In this document: positions 43,996 through 53,706 of the stretch, in pieces
Layout of the letters: each line of letters starts with the position of its first letter
Numbering within the stretch: the stretch's first letter is position 1
Assembly: GCA_023407175.1 (NCBI GenBank)
Contig: JAEYMU010000057.1
Coordinates: 262,504-326,503 of the forward strand
DNA length: 64,000 nt
Direction of reading: 5' to 3'
DNA from: Bacillota bacterium
GTDB lineage: Bacteria > Bacillota_A > Clostridia > Lachnospirales > Lachnospiraceae
Notes under the pieces: model-generated
Database searches by the model: none
Seen by the model: the letters and a program-made list of their open reading frames with translations, nothing else
Told to the model about the DNA's origin: nothing
Made by a program: the position numbers and the translations under genes

Positions 43996-44024
43996 TTGAC
44001 AGCTTAAGACTATTGTGATAGTCT
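43996..44024 (+). promoter_or_regulatory. Promoter of the BlaI/BlaR1-like operon
   Basis: TTGACA (43996-44001), 17-base spacer, a weak TAGTCT -10 with upstream TG (44019-44024). The first BlaI-type operator overlaps the spacer and -10. Confidence 0.55.
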
Positions 44025-44057
44025 TGATTCATACCGGTTAGACTATTGCAATAGTCT
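44006..44057. promoter_or_regulatory. Twin BlaI-type operators
   Basis: Two palindromes, AAGACTATTGTGATAGTCTT at 44006-44025 and AGACTATTGCAATAGTCT at 44040-44057, spaced about 33 bases centre to centre (three helical turns). They overlap the promoter and the start region, as for BlaI/MecI dimers. Confidence 0.85.
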
Positions 44058-44122
44058 TAAATAATATAAGTTAATGAAGAATATTTGTGCGAGACATTTC
44101 GCACAGCAAAATGGAGGTTTAC

Positions 44123-44482
44123 ATGGAAAATAAGCTATTTGATTCCGAATTGAAGGTTATGGAGGTATTGTGGGAGCAGGGAGAATGCTCTGCCCGAACA
44201 ATTGTTGAAGTACTGGCCGGACAAATTGGCTGGAACAAAAATACTACCTATACGGTAATTAAGAAATGTATTGAGAAAGGAGCAATTGAGCGGACTGAGC
44301 CCGGCTTTCTCTGCAAGCCGCTGATAACCCGGGATGAGGTTCAGCAAAGTGAAACGGAACAATTAATTGATAAGATGTTCGGAGGCTCCAGTGAACTTTT
44401 CTTCTCGGCCTTTCTGAAAAACAAAGGAATTTCCAAAGAAGAGGCGGAGCACCTGATTAAAATGATACGGGAGGCGAAATAA
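44123..44482 (+). CDS. BlaI/MecI-type repressor
   Basis: A 119-residue winged-helix repressor: ELKVMEVLWEQGECSARTIVEVL, then NKNTTYTVIKKCIEKGAIERTEPGF (recognition helix and wing) and a helical dimerisation tail (SELFFSAFLKNKGISKEEAEHLIKMI). ATG at 44123 follows GGAGG by seven bases; the open frame to 44087 is upstream of it. One base separates it from the M56 peptidase gene, and twin operators lie upstream, so it is autoregulated and inactivated by proteolysis when the sensor fires. Confidence 0.92.
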   Translation: MENKLFDSELKVMEVLWEQGECSARTIVEVLAGQIGWNKNTTYTVIKKCIEKGAIERTEPGFLCKPLITRDEVQQSETEQLIDKMFGGSSELFFSAFLKNKGISKEEAEHLIKMIREAK

Positions 44483-44483
44483 T

Positions 44484-46016
44484 ATGCTGCACTTTCGAAT
44501 GGATATGCCCCTTTATCTTATGGCCTTTTATGGCAGTATTATGATTTTGGCCGTTATTCTGCTGAGGCTTTTACTGAAAGATAAATTACCGAAATTTGTT
44601 TTTCCAACACTTTGGGCACTGGTTCTTATACGGCTGTTAATTCCCTTTTCCCTATCCAGTCCCTTAAGCGCTCCGGTGCCTGCATGGGAATTTGCCTCAC
44701 AGAACACCGGCTCAATCGCTATTGAGGAAGGCACTGCAACAACCGCCGCAGCCTCTTCCGAAGCCAATGCTTACACAACATATACCTCGACGCCTGTTTC
44801 TCTTCCCTGGCATACTATACTTCTTATCGTTTACCTCGCCGGAATTGCGATTACTGTGATCATACTGTGTTACCGGAAATGGCAATATTCCTCAAAACTA
44901 CGGAACAGCCTTCTGGTGGAGCATAATGAAACCATTAACGGAATTCTTAGAAGTATGAATATGGGGTATATATTGGTCTATACAAATGATCATATTGCCT
45001 CTCCTCTGGTTTCCGGTATAATTAATCCAAGGATTTATCTGCCTGCCCGGATGGATTTTCAGAATTTACAGCTCCTTCGCCATATTCTTGCCCATGAAAC
45101 CACACATATCCGGCGTAAGGATAATTTGATCAAGGCCGTTCTGCTCCTCACACTTTGTTTGCACTGGTACAATCCACTGGTATGGATTATGTCCAAATTA
45201 CTATCCGCTGATATCGAAGCAGCCTGCGATTCGGCTGTACTAAGGAACAGTAGTACGGAGGACCGTCAGGCCTATGCCTATAGTCTCCTTGCCATGGCCA
45301 TTACAGGAAACCGCCGGCCCCTGCTTTATTGCGCCTTTGCAAAAACCGAAATTGAACGCCGGATTCAAAGCATCCTAAGCTGCAAAAGGGTCACCGCCCT
45401 GGTATTGACGCTGACCACAATTCTTATGTTAGGCAGTACCGTTGCCTTTGCAACCGCCGCACAGGCTCCCTTCTCCGTTTACTTAAGCAGCTACTGTGCA
45501 AGCTCTAATTGCAAATGGGCGATAGATGCAACTCTTACAAGGGATATCGCCTTGGGAGAGAACTCCACAGAGAGGGCCGATGCTGTAATTTTAGGAGTTT
45601 TGAAGCAGGCTGAAACAAATGATTCTGAACAGCTTAAGGATATCATAGCCTCCGCCCTTGCACAGGAATTCGGTGTAGAAAAGAACGCCTTTCATCTTAC
45701 TGCCTATTTGAGTCTTGATGATAAAACTCTGGAAGCAGAATATACTGCTCATGGAATCACCAGGGATGAGAATGGCTTTTATCTCTATCAGGGCGAGTCG
45801 GTTCGAATCTACAAAGATAAAATGCTGGGCTACTATCAAAGCGGAAACGAAGGTTCTGTTGATATTTCAATACTGCGTGACCCTACGGGGAACATCACCT
45901 CCGTAGAAGCCCTCCATGAAGGTGATGCGGATTTTGACCGCAGGACGGAGCAAATTCTGCAAGCCGGTGCCGACAATACGGTAATCTCCGGAACCGCTGC
46001 CAGCGAAGGCTACTAG
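44484..46016 (+). CDS. BlaR1-like M56 membrane metallopeptidase without a penicillin-binding domain
   Basis: A 510-residue sensor-protease. About three N-terminal helices (~8-30, ~40-58, ~110-130) precede the zinc motif HETTH at 204-208 (RHILAHETTHIRRKDNL), with the later AACDSAV segment as third-ligand region; a fourth helix at ~306-328 leads to a ~180-residue extracellular domain. That domain has none of the SxxK/KTG motifs of the BlaR1 beta-lactam sensor and looks like a novel ligand domain. So beta-lactam sensing is not supported; the system probably senses another envelope signal through BlaI cleavage. Confidence 0.87.
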   Translation: MLHFRMDMPLYLMAFYGSIMILAVILLRLLLKDKLPKFVFPTLWALVLIRLLIPFSLSSPLSAPVPAWEFASQNTGSIAIEEGTATTAAASSEANAYTTYTSTPVSLPWHTILLIVYLAGIAITVIILCYRKWQYSSKLRNSLLVEHNETINGILRSMNMGYILVYTNDHIASPLVSGIINPRIYLPARMDFQNLQLLRHILAHETTHIRRKDNLIKAVLLLTLCLHWYNPLVWIMSKLLSADIEAACDSAVLRNSSTEDRQAYAYSLLAMAITGNRRPLLYCAFAKTEIERRIQSILSCKRVTALVLTLTTILMLGSTVAFATAAQAPFSVYLSSYCASSNCKWAIDATLTRDIALGENSTERADAVILGVLKQAETNDSEQLKDIIASALAQEFGVEKNAFHLTAYLSLDDKTLEAEYTAHGITRDENGFYLYQGESVRIYKDKMLGYYQSGNEGSVDISILRDPTGNITSVEALHEGDADFDRRTEQILQAGADNTVISGTAASEGY

Positions 46017-46028
46017 TACACTGTAATA

Positions 46029-48407
46029 CTAATCCTTGAATATAAAATAATAGCTTTCTTCCTGCGCTGTCATAAAGGAGATAATTCCACATTCAAGGCT
46101 GTACTCCATACTATTTCCCTCCCGGTCCGTAATCCTTGCCGGTTCCGCTTTTATCCTGCATAGCCCGCCCTTCCCGGAATGGAGCACCAGCCTGGTCAGT
46201 CTGCCCTCTGTCCAGGCTGCATCCAGGGCAAAACCGTTTCTTGCACAAAGCCCCTGAAAGCTTCCGTTATTCCAAACCTCCGGAATTGCAGGAAGCACAC
46301 TGATATAATCCATATGGCTTTGGAGCAGCATTTCGGCTATGGCCGAGGTCCCTCCGAAATTACCGTCGATCTGGAAGGGCGGATGCATATCCCAAAGATT
46401 ATCATTTGTACAGTCCTTTAACAGTCCGGCAAATAATTTGTATGCCCGTTCGCCATCTCCGGTTCTTGACCAAAGAAGTGCCTTCATAGCCCTTCCCCAG
46501 CCAGTGGACTCATCTCCTCTGGAATTCAGGGAAGCCTTCGCAGCCGCAAGCAGCTCCGGTGTCCCATAGTTAATCCCTTTGCCGGGATAAAGGCCCAACA
46601 GGTGGGAGGTATGCCGGTGATGCGGGTCAACCTGGCTGAAGTCAAAACCTGTCTCATCCTCCTCAAACCATTCCTTTAAAAAGCCCGTTTTTTCACTGAC
46701 CTGATAGGGCTTTAGCTGCGTAACCATTGCTTCCGCGGTATGGCGCAAATCCGCATCGGTATTCAAAACGGCGGCTGCCGTTATAAAATCAAGGAATAAC
46801 TGCTCAATCAAGGATTGCTCATAGGTATTTCCGATGGTTACCGGACCATGCTCCGGCGAATAGGAGGGGGAGGATACCAGCCGATCCTGCTTGGGTTCAT
46901 ATTGAAGCTCCTGAATATAGAATTTGACACTCTCCCTCATAATCGGATAGATACGATTTCTTAAATAGTCCTGATCCCCGGTAAACTCATAATATTCCCA
47001 CAGGTTTTGATCCAGCCAGGCACAGGCTGCCGACGACCAGCCCCAATAGAAATCCCAGCCCGGACAGGTCCAGCCAAAGGGCGTACTCTGAGTATGTGCA
47101 ATCCAGCCATTCTCCGGATTTGCCTCATCCGATACGATATTATAATACTCCCCTGCGGTGATACGGCCCGGCTCGCGAAGGCCGTCCACATAGTCTACCA
47201 GAGGGATTGCCGTCTCTGCGAGATTGGTCACATAGGCCGGCCAATAATTCATCTGGAGGTTGACATTGATATGATAGTCACAGGCCCAGGGCGGGGTATT
47301 GGATTCGTTCCACACCCCTTGAAGATTGGCCGGAAGTGTGCCCGGCCGACTGGAGGAAATCAACAGGTATCGTCCATATTGGAAATACAGCTCTTCCAAA
47401 TATCTGTCCTGCTCCCTGTCCGGCCGGCACCTTTCTTTATATTCCTTCAGAAGCTCTCCGGTGGGGGACTCACAGGAACAGCCGTCAAGATTTATGTTGA
47501 CTCTGCCAAATAATTCTTTGTAATCTGCCAGGTGTTCCTCCTTTAACCTGTCATAGCCCTTCCTGACAGCAGCCTCTAATACAGGAACAACCAGCTCCTT
47601 CGGCTTGCAGCCGCTTCGATAGACGGGATATTGATTGGCATAATCGGTTGCGGCATGAAAGTAAAGAACTACCTCGTCCGCTTCCTCAATCTGTATGGTA
47701 TTGTCCCTGGCAGTCAGTTTTCCTCCCTCAATCAGGAATTTAAACTGTCCCTCATAACGAAGTCCGTTATCCGTAATTTCTCCGTAGCAAAGCAGCGTAT
47801 CACTTTCAGCCCTGACCACCGCCCCCTCCTGGGTCTTTGACAGTGAGGCCTTCAGACTGATTGTCCCCTTCCTGTTTGCGGTAAATCTTGCGGCAATAAC
47901 ACGCCCCGGATAGCTTGCAAAATATTCTCTTACATATCTTGTATCCCCGCAGGTGAATTCAACACCTGCCAGTGACTCGTCAATATCAAGGTAACGCCTG
48001 TAGCCTGTGGCCTTTTCCTCCGTGAGCTCCTCGAATTCTAACAGCAAGCTGCCAAAAACCTGATATGCACCATAGCCCTCCGATACTCCCGTGAGTCTTT
48101 GAACCAGCATCGCTGCTTTCTCACTCTCTCCGGCAGTAAGGGCCTTTCGGATTTCCATCAGATACCGATAAGAGTTTTCCTCCTTGTTACCGCCCCGATA
48201 GTCCGGGCGGCTCTTTGCAGGCCCTCCGGTCCAGAAGGTTTTTTCATTCAGTACCAGAACCTCTTCATGGATTCCACCATAAATCGTAGCTCCCAGATAT
48301 GCATTACCAATGGGCAGCACCTCAGTCTCCCAGGCCTTGGCCGGTTTCGTATACCATAGTACATGCTTTTGCTTTGGTGCAGTGTTTTCTATTTTGTTAA
48401 GACACAT
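46029..48407 (-). CDS. Alpha-L-fucosidase, GH95
   Basis: A ~792-residue glycoside hydrolase of family 95, which removes alpha-1,2-linked fucose (some members act on L-galactose). Typical blocks: LWYTKPAKAWETEVLPIGNA at the N terminus, TPPWACDYHINVNLQMNYW with the catalytic-site Asn residues near 365, WGWSSAACAWL, and HRHTSHLLGLYPG. There is no signal peptide, so it acts inside the cell on imported oligosaccharides. ATG at 48407 is chosen since GGAG lies about nine bases upstream; the frame is open to 48443. Converges on the BlaR1-like gene with 12 bases between. Confidence 0.9.
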   Translation of the reverse strand: MCLNKIENTAPKQKHVLWYTKPAKAWETEVLPIGNAYLGATIYGGIHEEVLVLNEKTFWTGGPAKSRPDYRGGNKEENSYRYLMEIRKALTAGESEKAAMLVQRLTGVSEGYGAYQVFGSLLLEFEELTEEKATGYRRYLDIDESLAGVEFTCGDTRYVREYFASYPGRVIAARFTANRKGTISLKASLSKTQEGAVVRAESDTLLCYGEITDNGLRYEGQFKFLIEGGKLTARDNTIQIEEADEVVLYFHAATDYANQYPVYRSGCKPKELVVPVLEAAVRKGYDRLKEEHLADYKELFGRVNINLDGCSCESPTGELLKEYKERCRPDREQDRYLEELYFQYGRYLLISSSRPGTLPANLQGVWNESNTPPWACDYHINVNLQMNYWPAYVTNLAETAIPLVDYVDGLREPGRITAGEYYNIVSDEANPENGWIAHTQSTPFGWTCPGWDFYWGWSSAACAWLDQNLWEYYEFTGDQDYLRNRIYPIMRESVKFYIQELQYEPKQDRLVSSPSYSPEHGPVTIGNTYEQSLIEQLFLDFITAAAVLNTDADLRHTAEAMVTQLKPYQVSEKTGFLKEWFEEDETGFDFSQVDPHHRHTSHLLGLYPGKGINYGTPELLAAAKASLNSRGDESTGWGRAMKALLWSRTGDGERAYKLFAGLLKDCTNDNLWDMHPPFQIDGNFGGTSAIAEMLLQSHMDYISVLPAIPEVWNNGSFQGLCARNGFALDAAWTEGRLTRLVLHSGKGGLCRIKAEPARITDREGNSMEYSLECGIISFMTAQEESYYFIFKD

Positions 48408-48636
48408 TCTTATATTCTCCATTTCAACAGCATAATTAACCAAGATGTATTATCCATGAAACTGTTTCGTTAATCTACCCTCTGATTTAAACAGAAACAA
48501 CAGACTTATTTGACATTTTCAAAGATTCCGGGATAAATTGACACAAACCTTTTTGTGATGAAATAATTTACAATGGTATTTACAGTTTGCTGCATCAGCA
48601 TAGGTAAATACCTATATATTACATAAAATCATATAA

Positions 48637-48666
48637 TTGGACATATGGAAACAAGCATGCTATAGT
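48637..48666 (+). promoter_or_regulatory. Possible promoter of the molbindin gene
   Basis: TTGGAC (48637-48642), 18-base spacer, TATAGT (48661-48666). The remainder of the gap 48444-48636 is AT-rich with small dyads such as TAGGTA-AA-TACCTA (48601-48614) but no gene. Confidence 0.45.
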
Positions 48667-48761
48667 CTAGTAAAGATTAGCAGAAACTATTTTTTTATCA
48701 CATATATGGTGCATCGTTTTCCCAACCGAAACCTATGGCATGCACAGGAATGGAGGAAATT

Positions 48762-49175
48762 ATGTTAAGTGCAAGAAATCAATTAAAAGGAACCATTGAA
48801 ACAATAAAAGAAGGCGCCGTTAACGCAATCGTAATCCTGAAAACACAGGCAAATGAAACCATCACAGCCGGCATCTCTGTTGACGCTGTCAGGGAACTTG
48901 AGCTTACACCCGGCAAGGAGGCCTATGCCGTGATAAAGGCTACCGAGGTAATGATCGGTATCGGTGATATGAAGCTTAGCGCGCGTAATCAACTGTCCGG
49001 TGAAATCATATCGGTAAAGGAAGGCGCTGTTAATGCCGCCGTAACTCTTAAGACAGACGGAGGAAGTCTGATTACAGCTAATATTTCCATAGCTGCTGTG
49101 AAGGAATTGGAACTTTCTGCCGGAGTTAAGGCAAAAGCAGTAATAAAAGCTTCTTCAGTTATGATCGGTATATAA
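48762..49175 (+). CDS. Molybdate-binding protein with two Mop/TOBE domains (molbindin)
   Basis: A 138-residue protein made of two tandem TOBE/Mop repeats: MLSARNQLKGTIETIKEGAV (start of repeat 1) and LSARNQLSGEIISVKEGAV (start of repeat 2, near residue 70), each ending VIKAxxVMIGI. Such di-Mop molbindins store or buffer molybdate/tungstate in the cytosol. ATG at 48762 follows GGAGG; upstream in-frame codons lack a site. No modABC or molybdenum-cofactor genes are in the window. Confidence 0.9.
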   Translation: MLSARNQLKGTIETIKEGAVNAIVILKTQANETITAGISVDAVRELELTPGKEAYAVIKATEVMIGIGDMKLSARNQLSGEIISVKEGAVNAAVTLKTDGGSLITANISIAAVKELELSAGVKAKAVIKASSVMIGI

Positions 49176-49275
49176 GTAAATATTTAATCTATCTGCTTCT
49201 TCCAGCTTAATCAAAAGCTGTCGTATGCTCCGATTCCGATATGGTTTCCCCTGGGAATGGGAATATGCGGCAGCC

Positions 49276-50151
49276 TTATGATATTTCGTGGCAAATACCG
49301 ATAAAAGCCTTCATTGCATCCGTCAAAAGCTTATTTCTATGGTAAGTGACAGCGAGCTTTCTGCTTAAATCCAAGGATTTTATTTTAACTTCCTTTAATT
49401 CTCCCGCTTCTATCCTGTCCCGGACAAGCTGGTACGGCAATACAGCCACTCCCATATTATTTCTGGCAGCATTAATCAGGGCGGTCGTGCTGGTACTCTC
49501 CCAATAGGGCTTTATGGACAGTCCCAGCTGCTTTAATCTTATTTCAAACAAATTCCTGACCCCCGCACCGGTTTCCCTAAGAAGAAGCTGTTCCTTTACG
49601 ATATCCTCCGGTAAAATACTCCCCTTTGCAGCCAGCTTATGCCTGGGACTTACCACTACAATAATACGGTCATCATAAAAATAATCTTGGATCAGATCAT
49701 CCTCGGTTCGGATTTCCTCCATTAATGCAAAGTCAAGTTCATTATTGCGCAGCATCTGGATAAGCACCGAGGCCTTATTTACATGCACCTTAACCTCCGA
49801 ATTCGGATAGGCGTTCCGGTAGCTTTCAATATACTTATGAATCAGCACAGACCCCGCCGTATAGTTTGCACCAATGGTAAGCTTCTTTTGCTCTGAAGCT
49901 ATGCCCAGTATATCCTTGACATCATCACAAAGTCTATGAATATGTACCGCATATTCATAGAGCTTCTCTCCCGCCCCGGTTACATAAAGCTTCCCGGACA
50001 GCCTCTCAAACAGACTAACATGATAATAATCCTCCAGCTCCCTGATTGCCTGACTAACCGAGGGCTGGGTTATAATAAGCTTTTTGGCAGCGGCGGTCAT
50101 GCTCTTTTCCTCATATACCGCAATAAATATCCTAAAATGCCGCAGGGTCAT
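49276..50151 (-). CDS. LysR-family transcription regulator
   Basis: A 291-residue LysR regulator: N-terminal winged helix (FRIFIAVYEEKSMTAAAKKLIITQPSVSQAIRELE, residues ~6-40) and a periplasmic-binding-type effector domain (~85-290) beginning KKLTIGANYTAGSVLIHKYI. Such CysB/CbbR-like regulators respond to a small metabolite. It is convergent with the molbindin gene and no divergent target gene is present, so its target is unclear. Confidence 0.9.
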   Translation of the reverse strand: MTLRHFRIFIAVYEEKSMTAAAKKLIITQPSVSQAIRELEDYYHVSLFERLSGKLYVTGAGEKLYEYAVHIHRLCDDVKDILGIASEQKKLTIGANYTAGSVLIHKYIESYRNAYPNSEVKVHVNKASVLIQMLRNNELDFALMEEIRTEDDLIQDYFYDDRIIVVVSPRHKLAAKGSILPEDIVKEQLLLRETGAGVRNLFEIRLKQLGLSIKPYWESTSTTALINAARNNMGVAVLPYQLVRDRIEAGELKEVKIKSLDLSRKLAVTYHRNKLLTDAMKAFIGICHEIS

Positions 50152-50180
50152 ATTTTATTCCATCCCCCTCCCACATAACA

Positions 50181-50220
50181 AGACACCCGGCTTCCCACAA
50201 TTGGGAATGTTCGGGTGTCT
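50181..50220 (-). terminator. Terminator of the chemoreceptor gene
   Basis: A 9-bp outer stem AGACACCCG / CGGGTGTCT with an inner TTCCCA / TGGGAA pairing; TTGTTATG follows on the minus strand. Confidence 0.7.
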
Positions 50221-50266
50221 ATCAATTTATTTCTTCTATCATTAAATCATTAGAATATACAGCTAA

Positions 50267-51733
50267 TTAACTAACCAGCTTGACATTGTTCTTGGTTTGT
50301 ACCTGAATTTCCTGATCGATTTTCTCCAGAAGTCCGAAAATCTCTTTGGAAAGCACCTCCGCCTGCGAATAATACTGCTGAGCCTCCTGTGTTTTTGAAG
50401 CCTTGACTGCATCCAGCACCATATGTCCGCATTGATGAAACTCATTATGTATTTCATCAATTTTATCCCAATCGGCCTTAATTGATGGATGCTCGATCCT
50501 CAGGGTGTGGTAGAAATGTCCAAAGGCACATTTTTTACTGTCGGTCTGAAGAGGGTATACCTTACCCTCATCCAGGATTTTTTTCAGAGTATCAATCCAT
50601 TTTGTATGTGCTTCCTTTGCATTGTTCAGGGTTAACCGCAAATCATCATTTGTAATCGTAAAGCTTCCGCCACTTAAGGAATTAAACAGCTTCTTCGTAA
50701 TACTGGACAAATCATCATCCAGCTTTGTGATCTGCCGGGCAACCTCAGAGCTGTTCTCCGAATCAACATAGATTGTCTTGGTCATGAAGTTCAGTTTTTC
50801 CGCATCCCTGCTGGATACCTCCATCGCAGTATTGATTTCTTCGGTAGAGGTCCGAATACCAAGCATGGTCATATTCACCGACCGGACATCCTCGATTGTT
50901 CTGCCTAACAGCTCCATATTGTCTTTCATGGCGGCATATACCTCATCAATCCTGCCGCTCATTTCCTGGGAGGAATCTATGGTATCCTCCATACTTTTAC
51001 TTCCGTTTTCAGCCGCAGTCCTTATCTCCGTCATAAATTTACTCATACCGTCAAGGCTGCTCTTTGTATTATCTGCCAGCTTCCTGATCTCAGAGGCAAC
51101 TACCGCAAAGCCCTTACCGTTCTCCCCGGCTCTTGCAGCTTCAATGGACGCATTCAGGGCAAGCAAATTTGTCTGCTCCGCAATAGCACCTACACTGTTT
51201 ACGATTTCATTAACCTTATTGGTGAGTTCAACAAGCTCTTCGATCCGGCTGCTCATAACAGAGGAATTTTTCATTACATTTTCCTTCAGGTTATTGATTT
51301 CTGCGATGCTTTTCATACTTATTTCGTTAGTTTGAAGCAGCTTCTCTGAGGACTGGGCCAGCTCCCCTAAGGTAGCAGACGCTACATTCACTGCTTCGGA
51401 AACCACATTCATACTTGCTGTCGTCTCTTCCACAATTGCAAGATTTGATTCACTAAGCTCCGAGATTTCACCTGCAAAATCCTTCAGATCATAGGATATC
51501 TTCGACATATTTACATCAAAGGTGCTCATTTTGGTTGCAAGCTCAAGCAATTCCTTTGCACAAAAAGCAACCAGCTCCTCATTCTTAAAAAACCGATCAA
51601 ATAAAGTATATACTGCCTGATGTACATCATACTTTATATCAGGAGGAGTTACCGGGTTTCCCTCCAATCTGTTGTTTACATAGCTTATGATGCAGCGTGC
51701 CTCATTACAGTTTCCTCTTCTTCTCTTTAGCAT
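50267..51733 (-). CDS. Cytoplasmic methyl-accepting chemoreceptor with CZB domain
   Basis: A 488-residue soluble chemoreceptor with no membrane helix. After a ~60-residue N-terminal region, the signalling coiled coil spans ~75-355, with the conserved hairpin tip [20 protein letters not shown] near 185. The C-terminal ~100 residues form a CZB (chemoreceptor zinc-binding) domain: the AHTKWIDTL His, [11 protein letters not shown]ys/His and [11 protein letters not shown]is residues are the expected zinc ligands. It likely reports zinc or oxidative (hypochlorite-type) signals to CheA. No other che genes are nearby. AAAGGGG precedes the ATG. Confidence 0.9.
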   Translation of the reverse strand: MLKRRRGNCNEARCIISYVNNRLEGNPVTPPDIKYDVHQAVYTLFDRFFKNEELVAFCAKELLELATKMSTFDVNMSKISYDLKDFAGEISELSESNLAIVEETTASMNVVSEAVNVASATLGELAQSSEKLLQTNEISMKSIAEINNLKENVMKNSSVMSSRIEELVELTNKVNEIVNSVGAIAEQTNLLALNASIEAARAGENGKGFAVVASEIRKLADNTKSSLDGMSKFMTEIRTAAENGSKSMEDTIDSSQEMSGRIDEVYAAMKDNMELLGRTIEDVRSVNMTMLGIRTSTEEINTAMEVSSRDAEKLNFMTKTIYVDSENSSEVARQITKLDDDLSSITKKLFNSLSGGSFTITNDDLRLTLNNAKEAHTKWIDTLKKILDEGKVYPLQTDSKKCAFGHFYHTLRIEHPSIKADWDKIDEIHNEFHQCGHMVLDAVKASKTQEAQQYYSQAEVLSKEIFGLLEKIDQEIQVQTKNNVKLVS

Positions 51734-51837
51734 TCCTATTCCCCTTTCATCATCAAATACCTTTTAATCTCATACTATCATATTTATTCCATAATGAAAA
51801 GAGGAGGTCGAAAAATATTCCATTCCGTCGCAAAACA

Positions 51838-51877
51838 TAAAAGGACGTCTTGCATCAATCATAGCTGCAAGACGTCC
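51838..51877 (-). terminator. Terminator of the aspS-gatCAB-aspS operon
   Basis: A 13-bp perfect stem AGGACGTCTTGCA with a 11-base loop, followed on the minus strand by TTTTATGTTTTG. Confidence 0.85.
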
Positions 51878-51907
51878 TCACCATATAACGGAGTACTTTG
51901 TCAGAAT

Positions 51908-53668
51908 TTATTCCTTTTTGATCTCTATTTTAATATGAACATCGGAAAGCTGCTTCGGGTCAACCTCAGAAGGGGCACCCATCATAATATCCTGTGCGGT
52001 CTTATTCATCGGGAACGGAATAATCTCACGGATGCTTTCCTCACCTGCAATCAGCATCACCATACGGTCTACTCCCGGAGCAATTCCCGCATGGGGCGGC
52101 GCTCCGTAGCAGAAGGCATTGTACATGGCCGGGAATTTGGCCTTAACATCCTCTTCTCCCAAGCCCACCAGTTCAAAGGCCTTCACCATGATTTCAGGAT
52201 CGTGGTTTCGTACCGCACCGGAGGACAATTCCACACCGTTGCATACGAGGTCATACTGATAAGCATTGATATCCAGAGGGTCCTTTGTTAAAAGAGCCTC
52301 CATTCCTCCCTGGGGCATGGAGAAGGGATTATGGCAAAATTCCAGCTTACCGGATTCCTCTCCGATTTCATACATCGGGAAATCAACAATCCAGCAGAAT
52401 TCATAACACTCCTTCTTCATATGTCCAGGTGCCGAATTTCCCAGGAACTTTCGCAGTACGCCTGCGGTTTTCTGAGCTGTCAGTTTATTCCCGGCAGCCA
52501 AACCGATGAAATCACCGGCCTTTAAAGACAGGGCACTGATTACCTGGTCCCTCCGTTCCTGAAGAAACTTGGAGATACCACCGACAAAGCTGCCGCTTTC
52601 ATCCAACTTAAACCAGTATACCTTCTGACCGGTCTGCACCTCTACGTCAGCGCAAAGTGCATCGATTTCCTTTCTTGTTCCATTATAGCCATTTACTACC
52701 ACAGCCTTCACAGTCTGTCCCTCAAAGGGAGCAAAGCCGCAGTCACTCATGCAGGCAGTCGCGTCCTGCAAGGTAAGGTCAATGCGAAGATCAGGCTTAT
52801 CGGAGCCGTATTTCTCCATGGCTTCATTATAAGAAATTCGCTGGAACGGGGCTTTGGATGCCGTACTATATTTTCCGTATTTTGCGAAAATCGGAGGCAA
52901 TACCTCTTCCAATACACCGAACACATCCTCCTGGGAGGCAAAAGCCATCTCCATATCCAGCTGATAAAACTCTCCCGGCGAACGGTCCGCTCTCGCATCC
53001 TCATCACGGAAGCAGGGTGCTATCTGGAAATAACGGTCAAAGCCTGAGGTCATTAACAGCTGCTTAAACTGCTGCGGTGCCTGAGGAAGGGCATAGAATT
53101 TACCCGGATGGTTTCTGGAGGGCACCAGATAATCTCTCGCCCCCTCCGGAGAAGAGCAGGTAAGAATGGGGGTCGTAATCTCCAGAAAGTCATGCTCCAT
53201 CATGCTTTTGCGAAGCTCGGCCACGATTTTACAGCGCAGTACAATCTTGTCCTTGACTGCCGGATTACGAAGGTCCAGATATCTGTATTTTAATCTGGTA
53301 TTCTCATCGGCCTCTCTGGAACGGTTAATTTCAAAGGGCAGCTCATTATAGATACATTTGCCCAGAACAGTGATTTCCTCCGGTACTATCTCAACCTCAC
53401 CGGTTGCCAGCTTATCCGTCTTACTGGAACGTTCCCTTACAATACCTGTAACGGACAGGGTGGATTCATTATTTACCCCGGAAAGCTTCTCCATCATTTC
53501 CTCGGTTTCTATTACGACCTGTGTAACACCATAGAAATCGCGAAGAATCAGAAAGCCCAGATTCTTGCTAAGCTTTCGTATATTTTCATACCATCCGACA
53601 ATCGTTACCTTTGCCCCGACGTCAGAGATTCTCAACTCATTGCATGTATGTGTCCTTGACTGTACCAT
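51908..53668 (-). CDS. aspS: Aspartyl-tRNA synthetase, second copy (possibly discriminating)
   Basis: Class II aminoacyl-tRNA synthetase of bacterial type (586 aa): anticodon-binding OB fold (~1-105), catalytic core with motif 2 FRDEDARADRSPGEFYQLDMEM, the GAD insertion and motif 3 GAPPHAGIAPGVDRMVM. In the OB fold the specificity loop reads WYENIRKLSKNLGFLILRD, which lacks the His-Gly-Gly seen in the other copy; that suggests, but does not prove, preference for tRNA(Asp). It is the last gene of the operon, after gatB, 38 bases downstream. GAGGA precedes the ATG. Confidence 0.93.
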   Translation of the reverse strand: MVQSRTHTCNELRISDVGAKVTIVGWYENIRKLSKNLGFLILRDFYGVTQVVIETEEMMEKLSGVNNESTLSVTGIVRERSSKTDKLATGEVEIVPEEITVLGKCIYNELPFEINRSREADENTRLKYRYLDLRNPAVKDKIVLRCKIVAELRKSMMEHDFLEITTPILTCSSPEGARDYLVPSRNHPGKFYALPQAPQQFKQLLMTSGFDRYFQIAPCFRDEDARADRSPGEFYQLDMEMAFASQEDVFGVLEEVLPPIFAKYGKYSTASKAPFQRISYNEAMEKYGSDKPDLRIDLTLQDATACMSDCGFAPFEGQTVKAVVVNGYNGTRKEIDALCADVEVQTGQKVYWFKLDESGSFVGGISKFLQERRDQVISALSLKAGDFIGLAAGNKLTAQKTAGVLRKFLGNSAPGHMKKECYEFCWIVDFPMYEIGEESGKLEFCHNPFSMPQGGMEALLTKDPLDINAYQYDLVCNGVELSSGAVRNHDPEIMVKAFELVGLGEEDVKAKFPAMYNAFCYGAPPHAGIAPGVDRMVMLIAGEESIREIIPFPMNKTAQDIMMGAPSEVDPKQLSDVHIKIEIKKE

Positions 53669-53706
53669 ATACGCTATCCTCTATTCTTATTATTTATTTA
53701 TAATAA

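Noticed and set aside
44006..44057. Two similar spaced repeats as a minimal CRISPR array
   Set aside because: Each is a palindrome at a BlaI promoter, spaced for repressor dimers; only two copies and no cas genes.
50778..51335. 185-codon open frame on the plus strand
   Set aside because: Antisense to the coiled-coil part of the chemoreceptor; Ser/Leu-rich shadow of the heptad repeat.
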